Below are positions 57,242 to 64,000 of a stretch of DNA of 64,000 nucleotides, piece after piece. Both the position numbers and the translations under genes were made by a program. Position 1 is the stretch's first letter, and each line of letters starts with the position of its first letter. The stretch is from JALHUB01 sp050010555. Lineage in GTDB: Bacteria > Chloroflexota > Dehalococcoidia > DSTF01 > JALHUB01. Below the pieces are notes generated by a model. The model saw nothing but the letters and a program-made list of their open reading frames with translations. It did not search any database and had not been told where the DNA came from. The stretch covers positions 1-64,000 of the forward strand of contig JBEKKV010000001.1 of NCBI GenBank assembly GCA_050010555.1, given 5' to 3'.

Positions 57242-58048
57242 ATGGTAGAAGCGATAATGGAACGCAACGAAATCTCTTCGAAGCGCCCCAAGTACTCCTT
57301 TCCCAAGCGTCCGTTACTGCCCGTTGCCTTCGCTATGCTCCTGGGGCGCCATCGCTCCTTCGCGCACGATTCGGCGCTGGTGATGGCTAACAGCCCTTAT
57401 CCGCGCCGCTTTGAGGGTTTCGAGCGTCTGCCGGAGGACTCCTCGTTCGTCCTCGTCATGAACCACTTCAACCGCGCCGGCCTGAACACGTATCACGCCG
57501 CCATGGCCGTGAGCGCGGAAGTTGCGGAGCGACGCCCCGGCCGCCGGGAGCTGAGCTGGCTGCTGACCAGCGAGTGGTACGGACGGCGCATCGGGCCGAT
57601 TAAGATACCGGTCGCCGTCACTCGTTGGGTCTTTGGCCGCGGTGGGCTCATCTATGACCTTGTCATCTTGCCGCGACGCCCCGAGCTCGTCATGGCGCGG
57701 GCTTCGTCGCTACGGCGCGTGCTGGCGGCGCTCAAAGGCGGGCCGGTGGGCATCACGCCTGAAGCGGCGGGCTCCGGCGTTCTCATCGAGCCGCCGCCGG
57801 GCAACGGGCTTTTCCTAGCGACGCTGTCGCGGCACGGCTATCCGCTCTATCCGCTGGCCGTGTTCGAAGAGGGGTCGACGTTGGTCCTACGGATCGGCGA
57901 GCCGTTCCGGCTGACCCTCGATCATGGGATGTCGCGCGAGGAAGCGGACCGCAGGGCACGGGAGGAGTCGATGACGGCGGTGGGGCGTTTGCTTCCGCGC
58001 GAGTACTGGGGCGTCTACGCCGGCGCCGTCGAGCGCTCTCTCGCCTGA
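57242..58048 (+). CDS. Lysophospholipid acyltransferase-like (PlsC) protein
   Basis: 268 residues with the PlsC/AGPAT order of motifs. Block I is MNHFNRAGLN, where NHX4D is expected, so the catalytic Asp position holds Gly. Block III is GITPEAAGSG where FPEGTRS is expected, and block IV is around YPLYPLAVF. A basic hydrophobic N-terminus and RWVFGRG suggest membrane association. It is divergent from the HAD gene with 140 bp between and converges on the MFS gene. The fold assignment is fairly safe; the exact acceptor is unknown. Confidence 0.78.
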   Translation: MVEAIMERNEISSKRPKYSFPKRPLLPVAFAMLLGRHRSFAHDSALVMANSPYPRRFEGFERLPEDSSFVLVMNHFNRAGLNTYHAAMAVSAEVAERRPGRRELSWLLTSEWYGRRIGPIKIPVAVTRWVFGRGGLIYDLVILPRRPELVMARASSLRRVLAALKGGPVGITPEAAGSGVLIEPPPGNGLFLATLSRHGYPLYPLAVFEEGSTLVLRIGEPFRLTLDHGMSREEADRRAREESMTAVGRLLPREYWGVYAGAVERSLA

Positions 58049-58052
58049 CCCG

Positions 58053-59351
58053 CTACCCGCTCGCTTCAGCACTCAAGCGCGGTCTTTCCTTCGGTAGAAG
58101 CGGTAGGCTGAGGACGAGCAAGGCCGAGGCGATGAGGATCAGCGCCCGGTAGCCGGCGATGTACTTCCAGCCGTTCAGTACGTCGATCATGACCCCGAAA
58201 ATGCCCGCTCCCAGCGCACCCGCGCCCGCGGTCGCGTAATTGGCGATGCCGTAGAAGCGGGCGCTTTCGCCTTGGGGCATCTCGTCCGCCAGGAACGCCC
58301 AGGTCGACGCGGCGTACGCTCCGCCTGCCAGGCCAAGGATGGCGCCCAGGGCGAGCATTAGCCAGAGGCTCGGGAAGAGGCCGATGGGCACTAGATAGAC
58401 AGCGGCAACCAGCGCCGCGAACAACGCCACCTTCCGCCGTCCCAGCCGGTCGACCGCGCTTCCGGCCAGCAACGCGCCGACGATGCCCACTACAGTCGCC
58501 AGCACGAGGATGCCCGCTGCCCAGGCGCCCGGGCTGGACAGGTGGAAGACGTCGGAGAGGAAGTTGCGTAGGAAACGCTGAATGGACACGAAGCCGAGGA
58601 AGAAGAGGAAGCGGGCCGCTAGCAGTCGCGAGAAGCGGGAGTTAGCGCGAACGTCGTAGAAGAAGGCGCGATAGTTTGCATTCCGAATTCCTTCCCAGAT
58701 CGGCCGCCCGACGCTCGCCGGCTCCGGCAGGCGGCGGAACACAGTGGCGGCGCCCGCCAGCAGCAGAAGGATCAGCACAGCGTAGGCGCCCCAGGGAGCG
58801 TTGATGCTCGTGAAGAGGCCGGCCGCCGCCAGGCCGACAACCGTTCCGCCGACCTCGACCGCCTGCTTGGCGCCGGATGCGACGCCGCGTTCCGACGGCG
58901 GCGCGAAGTCGGGCACGAGCGCCTGGTAGGCCGCCTGGCCGAAGTTCGAGGTGACCTGCAGGAGGGCGTAGGCGACGAACGCAAACCAGAAGTTGAACGC
59001 CAGCCCGAAAAGGATGATGAACACGCCGTCGAGAGCGGCCGAGCCGAGGATGAAGGGCCGCCGGCGCCCGAAGCGCGAGCCGTAGCCGTCGCTGAGGGAG
59101 CCGGCGAACGGCTGCGTCACGACGGCAACGCCCAGGCCGAAGAAGAGGAGCAGCCCGAGATAGGTGTTTTTCTCGCCGGCGGGGACCAGCCTTTCGACCG
59201 CGTAGGGCGCGATTAGCGTGTTCAGGCCGGCCCATAGCGCGGAGAGCGGCAGGCCGTAGATGTTCAGGAGGACGTAGCGACGAAGCTGGTCGCGCGGCGG
59301 GAAGCGGATGTCCGACCAGAACCGCCGCCTGTCGCCCGTCTGTGTCGCCAT
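58053..59351 (-). CDS. MFS transporter
   Basis: 432 residues, twelve membrane helices. The loop 2-3 motif is SLSDGYGSRFGRRRPFI and the corresponding second-half loop is SAVDRLGRRKVALFAAL. The first helix pair (GLPLSALWAGLNTLIAPY) resembles the sugar/cation symporter branch (GPH/SLC45-like). The cluster with GH65 and a sugar phosphatase would fit an oligosaccharide carrier, but this is only context. It is divergent from the glutaredoxin gene. Confidence 0.87.
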   Translation of the reverse strand: MATQTGDRRRFWSDIRFPPRDQLRRYVLLNIYGLPLSALWAGLNTLIAPYAVERLVPAGEKNTYLGLLLFFGLGVAVVTQPFAGSLSDGYGSRFGRRRPFILGSAALDGVFIILFGLAFNFWFAFVAYALLQVTSNFGQAAYQALVPDFAPPSERGVASGAKQAVEVGGTVVGLAAAGLFTSINAPWGAYAVLILLLLAGAATVFRRLPEPASVGRPIWEGIRNANYRAFFYDVRANSRFSRLLAARFLFFLGFVSIQRFLRNFLSDVFHLSSPGAWAAGILVLATVVGIVGALLAGSAVDRLGRRKVALFAALVAAVYLVPIGLFPSLWLMLALGAILGLAGGAYAASTWAFLADEMPQGESARFYGIANYATAGAGALGAGIFGVMIDVLNGWKYIAGYRALILIASALLVLSLPLLPKERPRLSAEASG

Positions 59352-59438
59352 GACGCGATTCTACAGCATCGTTCGCAGCAGCGCCCGCTTGAGACGCGGC
59401 TCGGCGTCGTCGTACACTGGAATGGGAGGACTCAGACC

Positions 59439-59684
59439 ATGGAGCAACCGATAAAGGTCTACGGCGCGCTCTGGTGCCCCGATTGCCGCCGGACGCTTCG
59501 CTTCTTGAAGGAGCGCCAGATTCAGTTCGAGTTTGTCGACCTGGAGGAGCATCCGGAGGAGAAGGCGGTCGTGCGCCGTCGCAACGCGGGCATGGAGGTG
59601 ATCCCCACCCTTTGTTTCGCCGACGGCACATTCCTCGCTGAGCCGTCGAACGAGGCGCTCGCCCGCAAGCTGGGTATCGAATAG
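59439..59684 (+). CDS. Glutaredoxin-like protein (mycoredoxin type)
   Basis: 81 residues forming one thioredoxin fold. The active site is WCPDC, close to the N-terminus (YGALWCPDCRRT), with the cis-Pro in EVIPTLCFADG. The CPDC form and short length match mycoredoxin/NrdH-like glutaredoxins. A GGAGGA stretch lies upstream of the ATG. It reduces mixed disulfides; which low-molecular-weight thiol is used is not shown. Confidence 0.9.
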   Translation: MEQPIKVYGALWCPDCRRTLRFLKERQIQFEFVDLEEHPEEKAVVRRRNAGMEVIPTLCFADGTFLAEPSNEALARKLGIE

Positions 59685-59693
59685 GCCGCGGCG

Positions 59694-60278
59694 CTACTTC
59701 AGGCTGAACGGCGGGTATTCGTCGTGCAGCAGGAGCGTGTAGGTCTCGACCCGCAGCTCCCAACGGAGGACCCCCTCGCCGAACTCCCACAGGCTGTCCG
59801 GGTAGTGGCCGGTAAACAGCGTCGCGAACCAGCCGATGACCGCAGTCACCAGCCAGGCGATTTCGACGACGGCCAGGACGATAATCTGCGGGATGATCAG
59901 GATGAACCGAAAGCCGACGGTCCAGCGGTTCCTATCCTCGAATACCGCCGGGAAATCCGCCTCCACCGGATACTCGCCGTCGCCGAACGGAGGGTATTCG
60001 TCTCGCAGCAGCGCCCAGTAGGCCAGGGCGCGGGCCCGCCAGCGCAGGAAGAACTGCTGAAGGCCGATCAGGTCCTTGTTCGCCTTGCCGGTGAAGACGA
60101 TGATGAACCAGTTGATTACCGCGGAGATCGACGCGACCGCTCCTAGGACACCCGTCCGGCCGACGTCACCGACGATCAGGACGTGCGGTATCGCCAGGAT
60201 GATGCGGAAGCCGACCGTCAGGCGATTACGGGTTGGGGCTTGCGGCGCGACCGAGTAGGTGGCCTGCTGACCGTCCAT
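59694..60278 (-). CDS. DUF4389-domain membrane protein
   Basis: 194 residues from ATG 60278, preceded by AAGGAGGAG. Two copies of the DUF4389 pattern: RLTVGFRIILAIPHVLIV / WFIIVFTGKANKDLIGLQQF and RWTVGFRFILIIPQIIVLAV / WFATLFTGHYPDSLWEFGEG. Each has two or three membrane helices and a DEYPPF motif. Function unknown; the family is common in Actinobacteria and Chloroflexota. The second copy is close to the C-terminus. Confidence 0.87.
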   Translation of the reverse strand: MDGQQATYSVAPQAPTRNRLTVGFRIILAIPHVLIVGDVGRTGVLGAVASISAVINWFIIVFTGKANKDLIGLQQFFLRWRARALAYWALLRDEYPPFGDGEYPVEADFPAVFEDRNRWTVGFRFILIIPQIIVLAVVEIAWLVTAVIGWFATLFTGHYPDSLWEFGEGVLRWELRVETYTLLLHDEYPPFSLK

Positions 60279-60359
60279 CTTTCTCCTCCTTGAGTCGAGT
60301 CCGGCCGATGGGCCCATCTTACGGCGCGGTCAGGCGAATTACAACGTCGATTGCCGGCG

Positions 60360-61283
60360 TCAGTCTGCCGTGGCCTGGTTCCGACCGCCTCCGACGAGCG
60401 CCCGCAGCGCCACTTCGAGCCTGCCGCTCAACACCGCCACGCCGAGGATGATCAACGCCGCGCCGGCAAGGACGTTCACGCCCAGTGACTCGCCGAGGAC
60501 GAGCCATCCCAGCAGAAGCCCGATGACCGGCGGGAAGTAGGTGACAGCGGAGACGAGCACGCCGATGTTCACCATCAGCCAGTAGTAGGCGATGTAGGCG
60601 AATCCCGTTCCCAGGACGCCCAGCGTCAGCCAGGCCAGCCACGCCTTCAGGCCGACGTCGAGGTTCGGGCTTCCGCCGGCGACGGCGAACGCCAGCGGCC
60701 AGACGATGAGCGCGCCCAGCGCAACCTGCAGCGTCGCCACGAGCACCGGGTCCTCGCGGGCGAGCGTCTTGCGGGCGAAGACCAGCGCCGAGCCGTAGGA
60801 TAGCGCCGCCGTCAGGACCGCCAACTGGCCGAGGAAGCTGCTGTCGGTCAGGTGCCGGAGGTCCGGGCTGCTGAGGACGAGCACGCCGCCGAAGCCGAGC
60901 GCCAGCCCCCACAGCGCGCTCCGCCCCAGGCGCTCGTGTGGGAGGAAGAACGCGGTGAAAACGGCTGTCCAGAGCGGCATCGTCGAGTTCAGGACCGCCG
61001 CGACGCCGCTGGCGATGTGCTGTTCGCCGCTGGCGATGAGGAAGAACGGCAGCGAGGTCGCGAAGACGGCGGTCACGAGCGCCTTCGGCAGGATTGTTCG
61101 GGGCGCGACAATCTTGGGCCGCCGGATCGCGACGACCAGCAGGAGGGGGATCGCACCGAACGTGAGGCGGCCGGCGACAAGGGTGAGCGGCGCCGTCTCC
61201 TCGACGATCACCTTGATGAAGAGGAAAGAGGCGCCCCAGACGACGCCGAGCGCGACTAGTATGGCAAGTGCTTTTGTGTTCAA
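60360..61283 (-). CDS. EamA/DMT-family permease
   Basis: About 307 residues. I place the start at TTG 61283 because the first membrane helix (ALAILVALGVVWGASFLFIK) begins directly after it; the frame runs on to an ATG at 61361 through an Arg-rich stretch not typical of DMT proteins. Ten membrane helices in two EamA repeats (WGLALGFGGVLVLSS, GAALIILGVAVLSG). Substrate (metabolite or amino acid) unknown. It is divergent from the flavin oxidoreductase gene. Confidence 0.85.
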   Translation of the reverse strand: MNTKALAILVALGVVWGASFLFIKVIVEETAPLTLVAGRLTFGAIPLLLVVAIRRPKIVAPRTILPKALVTAVFATSLPFFLIASGEQHIASGVAAVLNSTMPLWTAVFTAFFLPHERLGRSALWGLALGFGGVLVLSSPDLRHLTDSSFLGQLAVLTAALSYGSALVFARKTLAREDPVLVATLQVALGALIVWPLAFAVAGGSPNLDVGLKAWLAWLTLGVLGTGFAYIAYYWLMVNIGVLVSAVTYFPPVIGLLLGWLVLGESLGVNVLAGAALIILGVAVLSGRLEVALRALVGGGRNQATAD

Positions 61284-61393
61284 GGGAGTGCTCTCAGTAT
61301 AGCACCGCCGTCGCTTGCGGGCCGCCGTCTCTTGACCCTGCCGCCTGCCTCGATCCAACATGAGAATGCATTGAACAACAGAAAGGCGACGAT

Positions 61394-62497
61394 ATGAACT
61401 CCCTATTCGATCCCTCCGTCATCGGCGGCATCCGGCTGCGCAATCGCTTCATGCGCTCCGCTACGTGGGACGCCAGCGCAACCGACGGCGGTGATGTGAC
61501 AGACGTCTCCGTCCGAATCTTCGACGACCTGGCGCGCGGCGGCGTCGGCCTGATCATGACCGGCTACGCCTACATTTCAGAGCAGGGACGGGCCGCCGGC
61601 GGGCAGTACGGCATCGCCGAAGACCGCCATATCGACGGGCTGCGACGCCTGGTGAAGGCGGCCCACGACGGCGGCGCCCGGATCGGCGCGCAGATCGCCC
61701 ACGCGGGGAACAACCGGGTCCTCATCAAGGGACAAGCGGGCGTCGGGCTAGCGCCGTCGCAGATCGAGGGCTTCCCGATAGCGCACCGCGCGATGACGGT
61801 TGGCGAGATCGAGGCGACGATTGGCGACTTTGCCTCCGCGGCACGTCGGGCGCAGACGGCCGGCTTCGACGTCGTTCAGCTTCATTTTGCCCACGGCTAC
61901 CTGGGCAGCCAGTTCCTCTCGCCGCTGGCGAATCATCGCACGGACGAGTGGGGCGGCTCGCCGGAGAAACGACGCCGCTTCCACATCGAGGTGCTGCGGG
62001 CCGTTCGCAAGGCCGTCGGCGACGACTTTCCCGTCTGGGCGAAGCTCGGGCTGGTGGAGGGCGAGGGCGGCCTCACTCTTGCCGAGGGACTCGACGCGTT
62101 GAAGGCGATGGAAGGCGAAGGGCTGTCGGCGGTGGAGATAAGCGCCGGGCAAGGAGCGGTCGGGGTCCGTACAGAGCGGCCCGAGGACGAGGAAAGCCTC
62201 TTCTTCCGCGTCGAGAGCGCGGCGGCGAAACGGGCGGTCGATATCCCCGTCGCGGTCGTCGGCGGCATCCGTGAGCTGGCGACGGCGGAAGACATCGTCG
62301 CAAGCGGCGACGCCGACCTGATATCCTTCGCGCGACCGCTCATCCGCGAGCCCGATCTCATCGCCCGCTGGCAGCGCGGCGACACCGCGCGAGCGAAGTG
62401 CATCCGCGACAACAAGTGCCTGGCGGCGGTGTACGCTACGGGCGTCTTCGAATGCCAGGAGGAGGTGCTGCTCCGGCAGCAGGGGTCGAGCACCTAG
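61394..62497 (+). CDS. NADH:flavin oxidoreductase (Old Yellow Enzyme family)
   Basis: 367 residues, one TIM barrel. FMN-barrel features: RFMRSATWDASATDGG at the start, AQIAHAGN with His and Asn, VVQLHFAHGYLGSQFLSPLANHRTDEWGG and PVAVVGGIRELATAEDI. At the C-terminus three Cys appear (CIRDNKCLAAVYATGVFEC), fewer than the four of the Fe-S-containing 2,4-dienoyl-CoA reductases. There is no second, NADH-binding domain, so it is a short OYE. Substrate unknown, probably an activated alkene. Confidence 0.9.
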   Translation: MNSLFDPSVIGGIRLRNRFMRSATWDASATDGGDVTDVSVRIFDDLARGGVGLIMTGYAYISEQGRAAGGQYGIAEDRHIDGLRRLVKAAHDGGARIGAQIAHAGNNRVLIKGQAGVGLAPSQIEGFPIAHRAMTVGEIEATIGDFASAARRAQTAGFDVVQLHFAHGYLGSQFLSPLANHRTDEWGGSPEKRRRFHIEVLRAVRKAVGDDFPVWAKLGLVEGEGGLTLAEGLDALKAMEGEGLSAVEISAGQGAVGVRTERPEDEESLFFRVESAAAKRAVDIPVAVVGGIRELATAEDIVASGDADLISFARPLIREPDLIARWQRGDTARAKCIRDNKCLAAVYATGVFECQEEVLLRQQGSST

Positions 62498-62611
62498 ACG
62501 TCGACCACGCGCACCGCCCGGCCCACGCAGCGGTCCGACCATGTTGGATTCTGCCCTGTCGCCGTGCTACTGTATTCGCGGCCTCTGTCGATGATACCTG
62601 CGGAGAAACAA

Positions 62612-63292
<681 letters not shown>

Positions 63293-63307
63293 AAGGAAGA
63301 CTGAAAG

Positions 63308-64000
63308 ATGCGACTGACTTCTCACGGCGCGGCGCGTGAAGTAACCGGCTCCTGCCATCTGCTCGAGGCGGGCGGAAAGCGCATCCTCATCGACTGCGGT
63401 CAGTTCCAGGGCGGCGACCACTCCTACGCTCGCAGCGCTGAGCCGTTCACGTTCGACCCGCGCAGCATCGACGCTGTGGTGCTGACGCATTGTCACCTGG
63501 ACCACATCGGCCGCCTGCCGCTGCTGGTGAAGGCGGGCTTTCACGGACCCATCTACGCGACGACGGAATCGCGGGAGATAGGGCGTCTGATCCTGATGGA
63601 CGCGGCTCACGTGATGTACGAGGAGTACGGCGCCAGGCGGCGAAGAGCGGCGCGCCAGGGACAGGAGATTCCGCCGCCACCCTACGCTGTCGATGATGCG
63701 CTGCTCGCCGTCGACAAGTTCGCGCCGCCGGTGGCCTACGAGACGCTGTTATCCCTCGGCGACGGCCTGACGCTGACGCTGCACAACGCCGGCCACATCC
63801 TCGGCTCGGCCTTCGCCGAGATCGAGGAGCGACGCAACGGCAGCTCGAAGTGCGTGATTTTCAGTGGCGACCTGGGCTATCGCGGCCGTGAGGTCATGCC
63901 CGACCCGGCGCAGTGTGGTCCCTGCGACGCCGTCGTCAGCGAGGCCACCTACGGCGATCGTTTGCACCGCCCGGTTGAGGAGTCGCGGCTGGAGTTCATC
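63308..64000 (+). CDS. Metallo-beta-lactamase / beta-CASP RNase-like protein, 3'-truncated
   Basis: At least 231 residues before the window ends; ATG 63308 follows GGAAGACTGAAAG. Two-metal motifs: LTHCHLDHIGRLP (H-x-H-x-D-H), NAGHILGSAF (motif III) and FSGDLGYRG (motif IV). The CHLLEAGGKRILIDCGQFQG start and the SEATYGDR near the end match the beta-CASP (CPSF/RNase J-like archaeal-type) group rather than antibiotic-resistance enzymes. It continues past the edge. Confidence 0.88.
   Translation, partial: MRLTSHGAAREVTGSCHLLEAGGKRILIDCGQFQGGDHSYARSAEPFTFDPRSIDAVVLTHCHLDHIGRLPLLVKAGFHGPIYATTESREIGRLILMDAAHVMYEEYGARRRRAARQGQEIPPPPYAVDDALLAVDKFAPPVAYETLLSLGDGLTLTLHNAGHILGSAFAEIEERRNGSSKCVIFSGDLGYRGREVMPDPAQCGPCDAVVSEATYGDRLHRPVEESRLEFI

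Overview
The window reads as one contiguous piece of a high-GC bacterial chromosome. It holds about 58 protein genes in tight, mostly minus-strand operons. I see no rRNA, tRNA, CRISPR array, integrase or transposase. Several traits point to Chloroflexota or a nearby lineage: a Thr/Pro 'TPTPT' secreted protein, an orphan OmpR-type regulator beside amt/glnA, an FusA2-like EF-G, a NADH-module-less complex I, and a divergent acyltransferase motif. This assignment is an inference from gene content. No marker was compared.

Layout. 1-650: the end of a repetitive Thr/Pro-rich protein and a perfect bidirectional terminator. 0.7-7.7 kb (minus): a MacAB-like export operon (adaptor, ATPase, permease), a small lipoprotein and its own two-component pair. 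7.9-11.7 kb: divergent membrane glycosyltransferase and NHL-repeat lipoprotein. 11.7-15.1 kb (minus): ferrous-iron operon dtxR-feoA-feoB-feoC under DtxR-type operators. 15.1-23.5 kb (minus): Kdp potassium operon with two small leader ORFs, kdpF-A-B-C, a KdpD split into two genes, and kdpE. 23.7-25.2 kb: cupredoxin plus a frameshifted HMA/TauE transporter. 25.4-29.2 kb: EF-G paralogue and a DEDDh-TerB-BRCT nuclease. 29.2-31.6 kb: PadR-regulated ABC-2 exporter.

31.8-38.4 kb (plus) is a nitrogen-assimilation island: an atypical GlnR-like regulator, two tandem Amt transporters and two glutamine synthetases. Both amt promoters carry four pentamers with an exact 11-bp period, ending exactly 10 bp before a -10-like hexamer. 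38.6-48.6 kb (minus) is the 11-gene nuoABCDHIJKLMN operon without nuoEFG. 48.7-64 kb is a mixed housekeeping and stress region: valS, an AlbA_2 protein, ferritin, a tandem Usp protein, a GH65 phosphorylase with a HAD phosphatase, an acyltransferase, an MFS permease, glutaredoxin, DUF4389, a DMT permease, an Old-Yellow-Enzyme relative, a LOG-family protein and a truncated metallo-beta-lactamase/beta-CASP protein.

Most of the content is familiar. The items I consider most worth following are the paired amt promoter boxes with the orphan regulator, the unexplained small ORFs heading the kdp operon, the split KdpD with an intergenic hairpin, the three palindromes in the feo promoter, and substitutions in signature motifs of ValRS and the EF-G paralogue.
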